Positions 1-5,533 of a stretch of 9,252 bases of DNA are shown in pieces. The position numbers were made by a program, and so were the translations under genes. The stretch covers positions 1 through 9,252 of the forward strand of contig JAQTRB010000046.1 in assembly GCA_028712015.1 (NCBI GenBank), read 5' to 3'. Within the stretch, counting starts at the first letter, position 1; each line of letters starts with the position of its first letter. Below the pieces are notes generated by a model. It did no database searches and was not told the origin of the DNA. It saw only the letters and a program-made list of their open reading frames with translations. The stretch is from Syntrophales bacterium. Lineage in GTDB: Bacteria; Desulfobacterota; Syntrophia; Syntrophales; UBA5619.

Positions 1-1
1 A

Positions 2-214
2 ATTCTCGTGGAGACCGGCGATCCCGCCCAGGAGATCCTGAAGGCGGCGGGGCAGGAGGGTTGCGATTTGATGGTCCTGGGAAAACACGGGAAAGGTTTC
101 GTGGAGAGGGCATTCCTGGGCAGCGTATCGCGGTCCGTGATGGATCTGGCGAAAATACCGGTTTTGTTCATCCCGATGCCCACGGAAGAAATTTCGGTTT
201 GGGATGAAATTTAG
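2..214 (+). CDS. Universal stress protein (UspA family), C-terminal part, cut by window edge
   Basis: The reading frame is open from the left edge to a TAG at 212-214, so only about the last 70 residues are present and the true start lies outside. The visible part carries the nucleotide-binding signature of ATP-binding Usp domains, G-2x-G-9x-G-S: G-KH-G, nine residues, then GS (in GKHGKGFVERAFLGSVS). It is followed by the usual SxxVM...PVLFIP terminal strand. The upstream ETGDPAQEIL...GCDLMVLG segment matches the family's 'G.pa.eIl..a....aDLiVmG' block. Usp proteins are cytoplasmic stress-adaptation factors that bind ATP or AMP. Whether this was a single- or tandem-domain Usp cannot be seen. 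The next gene starts within 11 bases in the same direction, so co-transcription is possible, although the two products have no evident functional link. Confidence 0.88.
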   Translation: MLVETGDPAQEILKAAGQEGCDLMVLGKHGKGFVERAFLGSVSRSVMDLAKIPVLFIPMPTEEISVWDEI

Positions 215-225
215 CATCCGCCGGA

Positions 226-1488
226 ATGCGGAAGACCGTTTTTCCGGCTTCCGTCCGCTTGCGGCGGGCGCCCGCCCGTGATGGCCTCATGGCAACCCGT
301 CCGACGAAAATGACCGTCGCGCCATACCGCTCCGAAAAGAGATCGTCGCGCCTTCGGATTCCGCCGGCACTCGGGATGCTGCTTTTCCTGTTCCTTCTGC
401 TCGGCGGGGGGTGTCGTCCGGCTCTGTTCGGCAAAGCCGACTGTGTCCCCGGTTTTCCCGACCGCGACGGCTGGTACGGAGGCGACGGCGCCTATTCCAT
501 TTTGCTGGATCACGGACGGACGCTGTGGCTCTTCGGGGACACCTTCGTCTCCGCTGAAGAGGGCAGGCAAAACAGGGTGGATATGGATCTCGTGTTGGGG
601 ACGACCCTGGCGATCTCGACCTGCGGCGCGACGGGGGAATTCGACATCCGCTACTTCCTGAAAAAAAAAGAAGGTCGATTTGTCTCTTTTTTCGGCGATC
701 CGGAGTGGATGTGGCCGCAGGACCCGTTCACGGTGGATGACAGGCTCTACGTTCCGCTGGTCGTCATCGAAGCGGATCCGAAAATAGAGGGCCCGTTCAA
801 ATTCAGAATCGCCGGTCACAGGATCGCGCTGATCCGGAATCATCACGGCCGGGATCCGGGTGACTGGTCCGTGGAATATCTGGATTGGTCGGCGGCCATT
901 CCTCCCGGTGTCGCCGCGCTGGCCGCGACATCCGTCGTCTACGGCAAGATGGTTTATTTCTATCCATTCTGCGTGCCCTCGGAGGAGGCCCCGGAGGTTC
1001 TGGGGAACATCCTGGTCCGTATTCCGACGGATCGGCTCCACGAGCCGGAGACGGCCATGGAGTATTATGCCAAGGATGATACCTGGCGAAAGGGGCTGGA
1101 TCCGGCGAAGGCCAAAATCGTATTGGATGCCGGCGTTTCGGAGCTGAGTGTCCGATACCATGAGCGGCGCAAACGCTGGATCGCCGTTTACCTGTCCACG
1201 GACAACAGAGGGGACCGGATGCTGTATCGATCCGCGGAAAGACCGGAAGGTCCCTGGTCCGACCCGAAGGCTTTGATCACGGCGATCCCGGAAGTGAACC
1301 CGGGAACCCCCAAATATCATGAAGGCAATTTCTGTTACGCCGGAAAAGAACACATTCAGTTTGCCAAGGAAGAAAAGCTGGTGACGACCTATGTCTGCAA
1401 TTCGCTGGACGATATCCAGCAGAGGGTCAGTTTTATCCGCAACCATCTTTTTCTGTATCGTCCCATCGTGAATGTCGCGCCCTATTGA
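226..1488 (+). CDS. DUF4185-type beta-propeller protein, predicted lipoprotein or exported
   Basis: A 420-residue frame from the outermost ATG. After an arginine-rich start comes one hydrophobic segment (about residues 47-61, MLLFLFLLLGGG) ending at Cys63, which resembles a lipoprotein signal. Gly at -3 makes the lipobox non-standard. The mature part has GGDG (85-88) and TLWLFGDTF (99-107), the 'LWLFGDT' hallmark of DUF4185/glycosidase-like five-bladed propellers. Later blade-like repeats include LYVPLVVIE, RWIAVYLS and MLYRSAERPEGPWSD, the last typical of such propellers ('...S.dp.GPWs.p'). Start choice is uncertain: no good Shine-Dalgarno precedes 226, and in-frame ATGs at 289 and 310 would give a more normal signal-peptide length (310 leaves 22 residues before the core). 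Substrate and enzymatic activity are unknown; a surface glycan-related role is inference from the fold only. The gene contains an A9 run at 661-669. A strong terminator follows 16 bases after the stop. Confidence 0.75.
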   Translation: MRKTVFPASVRLRRAPARDGLMATRPTKMTVAPYRSEKRSSRLRIPPALGMLLFLFLLLGGGCRPALFGKADCVPGFPDRDGWYGGDGAYSILLDHGRTLWLFGDTFVSAEEGRQNRVDMDLVLGTTLAISTCGATGEFDIRYFLKKKEGRFVSFFGDPEWMWPQDPFTVDDRLYVPLVVIEADPKIEGPFKFRIAGHRIALIRNHHGRDPGDWSVEYLDWSAAIPPGVAALAATSVVYGKMVYFYPFCVPSEEAPEVLGNILVRIPTDRLHEPETAMEYYAKDDTWRKGLDPAKAKIVLDAGVSELSVRYHERRKRWIAVYLSTDNRGDRMLYRSAERPEGPWSDPKALITAIPEVNPGTPKYHEGNFCYAGKEHIQFAKEEKLVTTYVCNSLDDIQQRVSFIRNHLFLYRPIVNVAPY

Positions 1489-1504
1489 CGCTTCGGCTTC
1501 CGTT

Positions 1505-1526
1505 CGGGAGGCCTCCCCCCGTTTTT
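1505..1526 (+). terminator. Intrinsic terminator after the DUF4185 gene
   Basis: CGGG (1505-1508) pairs with CCCG (1518-1521), and inside it GG (1510-1511) pairs with CC (1516-1517), leaving a one-base bulge (A1509) and a 4-base loop. Five T residues follow directly (1522-1526). A GC-only stem followed immediately by a T tract, 16 bases after the stop codon, is the classic rho-independent form. It separates the DUF4185 gene from the hsp20-lon unit. Confidence 0.65.
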
Positions 1527-1570
1527 CGACCATCGGATCCGGAGATCGTCGAACCGGCGGGCATCGTTCC

Positions 1571-1600
1571 CTTGACGCTTGGGGATCGGGTGCATATCTT
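1571..1600 (+). promoter_or_regulatory. Predicted promoter of the hsp20-lon unit
   Basis: TTGACG (1572-1577) and TATCTT (1595-1600) are separated by 17 bases, a good vegetative sigma-70 arrangement (5/6 and 4/6 matches). The same bases also read loosely as a heat-shock (sigma-32) promoter: CTTGACG (1571-1577), 12 bases, then a -10 ending CATAT (1593-1597). Transcription would start near 1607, giving a leader of about 80 nt before the hsp20 ATG. No CIRCE operator (TTAGCACTC...GAGTGCTAA) is present. The sigma assignment is inference. Confidence 0.45.
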
Positions 1601-1652
1601 GTTGAGGAAGGTTTGCGACCGGGGTGCAAACGGGCAATCCGAATCGATAGCC

Positions 1653-1688
1653 GTTCTTCCCGGTGATTCCGTAGAACAGGAGTCGAAC
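1653..1688 (+). promoter_or_regulatory. Leader hairpin covering the hsp20 ribosome binding site; possible RNA thermometer
   Basis: In the predicted transcript, GUUC (1653-1656) pairs with GAAC (1685-1688) and UUCC (1657-1660) pairs with GGAG (1679-1682), with one G-U pair and a 2-nt bulge (1683-1684). The GGAG is the core of the Shine-Dalgarno of hsp20, and the stem ends at the base just before the ATG. A competing, shorter hairpin, GUUCU (1653-1657) with AGAAC (1673-1677), would leave the site free. A separate small hairpin lies upstream: GUUUGC (1611-1616) with GCAAAC (1626-1631). Small heat-shock genes are the best-known carriers of RNA thermometers (ROSE, fourU). The pairing is visible, but its function is inferred. 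Confidence 0.35.
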
Positions 1689-2135
1689 ATGGATTACATC
1701 AAAATCAGATTCGTGGACAGTCCGGAAGGCGTCGATTCCGAATTCCGGCGGAGCGTGGAGGAGATGGTGCGCGCGGCGCAGCCCCGGTTCACCCTGTCCC
1801 GGCAGCGGTGGCGGCCGCAGATCGACATCTATGAAACCGGGGATGAGATCGTCCTCCTGGCGGACATCGCCGGCGTCCCGCGGGGGGAGATTCAACTGGA
1901 GATCGGTCCCAGGACGGTCAAACTTTCCGGCATCCGGGAGGGCGGAACGCGGCGGGAAAACGGCCGCTACCGTCTCGCCGAGATTCCCTGCGGTCGATTC
2001 GAGCGGGTCATCGCGCTTCCCGTCGCGGTCGAAATCGAATCGGCCAGGGCTCTCTACCGGGACGGCATCCTGGAGATCCGTCTGGCCAAGCGACCGCCGG
2101 ACCGAGTGTACAAGATCCACATTCAAGGCAGATGA
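1689..2135 (+). CDS. Small heat-shock protein, Hsp20/alpha-crystallin family
   Basis: A 148-residue ATP-independent holdase that binds unfolding proteins in the cytoplasm for later refolding or degradation. The alpha-crystallin domain runs from about residue 43 (RPQIDIYETGDEIVLLADIAG, split here by strand) to about 134. It includes the signature A-x-x-x-x-G-I-L at 121-128 (ALYRDGIL, then EIRLAK), and the C-terminal I-x-I motif (I143-H-I145) that contacts a neighbouring subunit in oligomers. The start at 1689 is chosen because AGGAG (1678-1682) lies 6 bases upstream and the protein then has normal family length. The frame is open further upstream, but that part shows no Hsp20 character. lon follows after 28 bases, so the two are probably co-transcribed. 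The leader may fold over the ribosome binding site. Confidence 0.93.
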   Translation: MDYIKIRFVDSPEGVDSEFRRSVEEMVRAAQPRFTLSRQRWRPQIDIYETGDEIVLLADIAGVPRGEIQLEIGPRTVKLSGIREGGTRRENGRYRLAEIPCGRFERVIALPVAVEIESARALYRDGILEIRLAKRPPDRVYKIHIQGR

Positions 2136-2163
2136 TTCTGCTTGCGATATATTGGAGGTTTCC

Positions 2164-4533
2164 ATGCCACAAAAACCGTCTGAAGAACTGAAGATTGCGA
2201 ACATTCCGGATACCCTTCCGGTGTTGCCGATATCCGGCGCCTTTGTTTTTCCGAAGATGCTCTTTCCGCTGGAGGTCTCGGGGGACTCGGCGATCAGCCT
2301 GATCGACAAGGCGATGGCCGGAGACCGCCTGATCGGACTGGCCATGCTCAAACCGTCCGAAGACCCGACGGAAGACCCGCACAAAATCGAGGATTTCTAT
2401 GGCGTCGGCACGAGCGTCGTCATCCTCCGGATGGCCAAGACCGCCGACAGCAAGACCCAGCTCCTTCTTCAGGGGATCGGTCGGTTCCGCATCCTCGAAC
2501 TGCTGGAGGGAGAGCCCTATCTCGTTGCCCGCGTGGAGAATCTGGAGGAAAAGGAAACCAGAGACCTTGAAGTCGAGGCGCTGATGGCGAACCTTGTCGG
2601 TCTTTTCGACCGGATCGTGAAGCTTTCGCCGTTCCTCCCCCAGGAGTTCGGGGCGATGGCCAAGACCGTGACCGAGCCGGGCGTCCTGGCCGACATCATC
2701 GCCTCCGTGATCAACGCCCCGCTCGAAGAGAAGCAAAAGGTCATCGAGATGCTCGACGTCAAGGAGCGCCTCCGCCATGTGACGCGCCTGGTCAACCACC
2801 AGGTGGAAATCCTCGAACTGGGCAGCAAGATCCAGAGCGAGGTCAAGGTCGACATGGACAAAAGCCAGCGGGAATATTACCTCCGCCAGCAGCTCGGCGT
2901 GATCCGCAAGGAGCTGGGCGAGACGGACGACGAGAAGGTCGAGATCGAGGAGTACCGCGAAAAAATCGAGAAGATGGATCTCCCGGACGAGGCGAAGAAG
3001 GAGGCCGAACGCGAGCTTTCCCGGCTCTCCCGAATGCACCCCTCATCGGCGGAATACACGGTCGCCGCGACCTATCTCGATTGGATGACCTCGCTGCCCT
3101 GGAAGGAGAAGACCGAGGACAACCTCGACATCAAAAAGGCGCGGCGTGTCCTGGACGAGGACCACTACGGCCTGGAAAAGGCGAAAAGGCGGATCATCGA
3201 ATACCTCGCCGTCCGCAAGCTGAAGCCCGATTCGAAGGGGCCGATCCTCTGCCTGGCCGGCCCCCCGGGGACGGGAAAGACGTCGCTCGGCCACTCCATC
3301 GGCCGCGCGCTGGGCCGCAAATTCATCCGCATCTCGCTGGGCGGCGTGCGCGACGAGGCGGAGATCCGCGGCCACCGGAGAACCTACGTCGGGGCTCTCC
3401 CCGGCCGGATCATCCAGGGGATGAGGCGGGCGGAATCGAACAATCCGGTTTTCATGCTCGACGAAATCGACAAGGTCGGGAGCGATTTCCGCGGAGATCC
3501 CTCATCCGCGCTGCTGGAGGTCCTGGATCCCGAGCAGAACTTCTGCTTCACGGACCACTATCTGGACGTTCCCTTCGACCTGTCGCACGTGATGTTCATC
3601 ACGACGGCGAATATCCTGGAAACGATTCCGCCGGCGCTTCGCGACCGGCTGGAGGTGATCGAACTTCCCGGCTACACCCTCGACGAGAAGATCCGGATCG
3701 CCCGGCGTTATCTCATTCCGAGGCAGATCGAGGCGAACGGGTTGAAACCGGAACAGATCCGGATCGCGAGAAGCGCCATCGCCCGGATCGTCACCGGCTA
3801 TACGCGGGAGGCGGGGGTGCGAAACCTGGAACGCGAACTGGCTTCACTCTGCCGCTGCGTGGCCAGCCAGATCGCCGAAGGGACGATCGAAAAGGCAACG
3901 ATCGCGGTGCGCGATCTTCACCGCATCCTCGGTCCCGTTCGGGTGACGGAGGAAGCGGACGCCCGCACGGCAAAGCCCGGGGTCGTCCGGGGGCTGGCCT
4001 GGACGCCGGTCGGCGGGGACATCCTCTTCGTCGAGGCGACCGCGATGAAGGGCAAGGGCGCCCTCACCCTGACGGGACAACTTGGAGACGTGATGAAGGA
4101 GTCGGCCACCGCGGCGCTCAGCTTCATCCGCGCGAACGCGGAAGAACTGGGGATCGCAAAGGATTTCTTCGAGGGGACGGACATCCACATCCATGTCCCG
4201 TCCGGCGCCATCCCGAAGGACGGACCGTCGGCGGGGGTGACGATGCTGACCGCCCTGACCTCGCTGCTGACGGACCGGACGGTGAAGAGAGACCTCGCGA
4301 TGACCGGGGAGATCACGCTGCGGGGGCTGGTCCTGCCGGTGGGAGGGATCAAGGAGAAGGTTCTTGCCGCCCATCGGGCCGGCGTCCGGACGATCATCCT
4401 GCCGAAATGGAACAGAAAGGATCTGGAAGAGGTCCCGGCCAAGGTCAAAAAGGAGATGACCTTCCACTTCGTGGACGAGATGCTGGAGGTCCTCCGGATC
4501 GCCTTGAACAAGGCGCCGGAGCCATCGGGATAG
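2164..4533 (+). CDS. lon: ATP-dependent protease Lon (LonA type)
   Basis: A 789-residue cytoplasmic AAA+ serine protease that unfolds and degrades misfolded and some regulatory proteins. Domains in order: an N-terminal LON substrate-binding domain (about 15-210, starting LPVLPISGAFVFPKMLFPLE), a helical or coiled-coil linker (about 215-310), an AAA+ module with Walker A GPPGTGKT (366-373, K372), Walker B VFMLDEID (D433, E434) and sensor-1 TTAN, then the protease domain. The catalytic dyad is Ser689 in KDGPSAG and Lys732, the second lysine of GGIKEK; the 43-residue spacing equals that of E. coli S679/K722. Length matches E. coli Lon (784). The start at 2164 has GGAGG (2154-2158) 5 bases upstream; the frame is open further upstream inside hsp20, but that part is an out-of-frame shadow. 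All key residues are intact, so the enzyme should be active. Confidence 0.97.
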   Translation: MPQKPSEELKIANIPDTLPVLPISGAFVFPKMLFPLEVSGDSAISLIDKAMAGDRLIGLAMLKPSEDPTEDPHKIEDFYGVGTSVVILRMAKTADSKTQLLLQGIGRFRILELLEGEPYLVARVENLEEKETRDLEVEALMANLVGLFDRIVKLSPFLPQEFGAMAKTVTEPGVLADIIASVINAPLEEKQKVIEMLDVKERLRHVTRLVNHQVEILELGSKIQSEVKVDMDKSQREYYLRQQLGVIRKELGETDDEKVEIEEYREKIEKMDLPDEAKKEAERELSRLSRMHPSSAEYTVAATYLDWMTSLPWKEKTEDNLDIKKARRVLDEDHYGLEKAKRRIIEYLAVRKLKPDSKGPILCLAGPPGTGKTSLGHSIGRALGRKFIRISLGGVRDEAEIRGHRRTYVGALPGRIIQGMRRAESNNPVFMLDEIDKVGSDFRGDPSSALLEVLDPEQNFCFTDHYLDVPFDLSHVMFITTANILETIPPALRDRLEVIELPGYTLDEKIRIARRYLIPRQIEANGLKPEQIRIARSAIARIVTGYTREAGVRNLERELASLCRCVASQIAEGTIEKATIAVRDLHRILGPVRVTEEADARTAKPGVVRGLAWTPVGGDILFVEATAMKGKGALTLTGQLGDVMKESATAALSFIRANAEELGIAKDFFEGTDIHIHVPSGAIPKDGPSAGVTMLTALTSLLTDRTVKRDLAMTGEITLRGLVLPVGGIKEKVLAAHRAGVRTIILPKWNRKDLEEVPAKVKKEMTFHFVDEMLEVLRIALNKAPEPSG

Positions 4534-4556
4534 GGAGGATCTCCCGACCTTCATGC

Positions 4557-4593
4557 GCCCCGCGGAATCGAGGATCGGGGCCCGTTCATTTTT
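4557..4593 (+). terminator. Candidate intrinsic terminator after lon
   Basis: GCCCCG (4557-4562) pairs perfectly with CGGGGC (4576-4581). Inside it ATC (4567-4569) pairs with GAT (4573-4575) around a 3-base loop, with a 4-base bulge on the 5' side. After three bases comes a T-rich run, TTCATTTTT (4585-4593). The T run is interrupted and offset, so this is weaker than a textbook terminator. Its place, 24 bases after the lon stop and before the mla cluster, fits. A second inverted repeat, TCGGGA/TCCCGA (4525-4530/4542-4547), overlaps the lon stop but has no T tract. Confidence 0.42.
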
Positions 4594-4621
4594 GGCATTC
4601 TTCCGGCAATTATGCTATGGA
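4592..4621 (+). promoter_or_regulatory. Promoter-like region upstream of mlaE, sigma type ambiguous
   Basis: Two readings overlap. Sigma-70: TTGGCA (4592-4597), 18 bases, TATGGA (4616-4621), the latter preceded by TG-C as in an extended -10. Sigma-54: TGGCA (4593-4597) with GG at 4594-4595 and GC at 4606-4607, exactly the 12-base GG-to-GC register of -24/-12 promoters, although the -12 element reads CGGCA rather than TTGCA. Either would start transcription at about 4619-4628, shortly before mlaE. Only one can be right, and neither match is strong. Confidence 0.35.
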
Positions 4622-4676
4622 TGCATCATCACTTCCGGTTCCGTGACATGGGAGCCGAATGAGGGGAGTCGTTCTT

Positions 4677-5525
4677 ATGGCATTCGATCAAAACCGTCCG
4701 AACGGCGCCGGAAATATGACGGGATGGCGCCTTGGCGGGCTATTGACGAGACCGTTTGCCGTTTTCGGAAGATCGGCGATCGCCTGGGTCGGAAATATGG
4801 GCGCCTCGGCGATTTTCCTTCTTCTGGCGTTCCTGCGGATTTTCAAAGCCAAACAACCGGCCAAGATCGTTCAGCAGATCTACTACATCGGGGCAAGGTC
4901 GACGATGATCATCCTGCTCGTCGGTTTTTTTACCGGCATGGTCCTGGGCCTTCAGTCCTATCACGCCCTGGTGAAATTCGGTGCGCAGGGGGCCCTGGGC
5001 ACGCTGGTGGCTCTGACCCTGGTTCGGGAATTGGGACCGGTTCTCACGGCGATCATGATCGCGGCGCGGGCGGGTTCCGCAATCACCGCCGAGATCGGCA
5101 TCCAGCGGATCTCCGAGCAGATCGACGCGCTGGACACCATGCGCATCGATCCGCTCCGCTATCTCATCAGCCCGAGAATCGCCGCTTCGATCATCAGCTT
5201 TCCGCTGCTGACCGCCCTGTTCGACATCATCGGCATTATCGGCGGCTATGTCTCCGGGGTGCTGCTGCTGGGCGCGAATGCCGGCACCTACATCTATCGT
5301 GTTCAGGCCAGTATGGACATGAAGGATGTTACCGACGGTTTCATCAAGGCGATCGTTTTTGCCGTCATCGTCTCCACGGTATCCTGTTACCAGGGGTATT
5401 TTGCGCACATGCGTCCGGACAGCCATGGCGCAAAGGCCGTCGGGCTTTCCACGACCTCGTCCGTCGTGCTCTCCTGCGTGCTGATTTTGGTGTCCGACTA
5501 TGTTGTGACGTCCCTTCTCATCTGA
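4677..5525 (+). CDS. mlaE: Phospholipid ABC transporter permease MlaE
   Basis: A 282-residue inner-membrane permease of the MlaE/YrbE family. It forms the transmembrane dimer through which phospholipids pass between the MlaD ring and the membrane. About six hydrophobic segments are visible (near 44-56, 76-96, 118-138, 165-200, 222-240, 262-281). The family signature runs from VRELGPVLTA (116-125) through ARAGSAITAEIG (130-141) to SEQIDAL (147-152), then DPLRYLISPR. Start choice: ATG 4677 has AGGGGAG (4662-4668) 8 bases upstream. An in-frame ATG at 4659 would add six residues and has GGGAG only 4 bases away, so it is the less likely start. mlaF begins 8 bases after the stop, its ribosome binding site overlapping this stop codon, which suggests translational coupling. 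No STAS (MlaB-like) domain is fused at either end. Confidence 0.94.
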   Translation: MAFDQNRPNGAGNMTGWRLGGLLTRPFAVFGRSAIAWVGNMGASAIFLLLAFLRIFKAKQPAKIVQQIYYIGARSTMIILLVGFFTGMVLGLQSYHALVKFGAQGALGTLVALTLVRELGPVLTAIMIAARAGSAITAEIGIQRISEQIDALDTMRIDPLRYLISPRIAASIISFPLLTALFDIIGIIGGYVSGVLLLGANAGTYIYRVQASMDMKDVTDGFIKAIVFAVIVSTVSCYQGYFAHMRPDSHGAKAVGLSTTSSVVLSCVLILVSDYVVTSLLI

Positions 5526-5533
5526 GGATTGCC

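Noticed and set aside
211..1629. A ~470-codon open frame on the minus strand opposite the DUF4185 gene.
   Set aside because: No ribosome binding site, no domain-like content, and composition typical of an antisense shadow; the plus strand has a motif-bearing protein and its terminator.
1485..1688. An in-frame upstream extension of hsp20 by 68 codons.
   Set aside because: It crosses the terminator and promoter, has no Hsp20 similarity, and the ATG at 1689 has a good ribosome binding site and gives normal family length.
1489..1688. Search for a CIRCE (HrcA) operator upstream of hsp20.
   Set aside because: No TTAGCACTC-N9-GAGTGCTAA-like repeat is present; only the promoter and leader hairpins described are seen.
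3081..4646. A long plus-strand frame overlapping the second half of lon in another phase.
   Set aside because: Its translation is a repetitive G/R/D/P-rich string without motifs, while the lon frame keeps all catalytic residues through the same bases.
4553..5533. An in-frame upstream extension of mlaF by over 300 codons.
   Set aside because: It overlaps mlaE in a different phase. The ABC domain begins just after the ATG at 5534, which has its own ribosome binding site.
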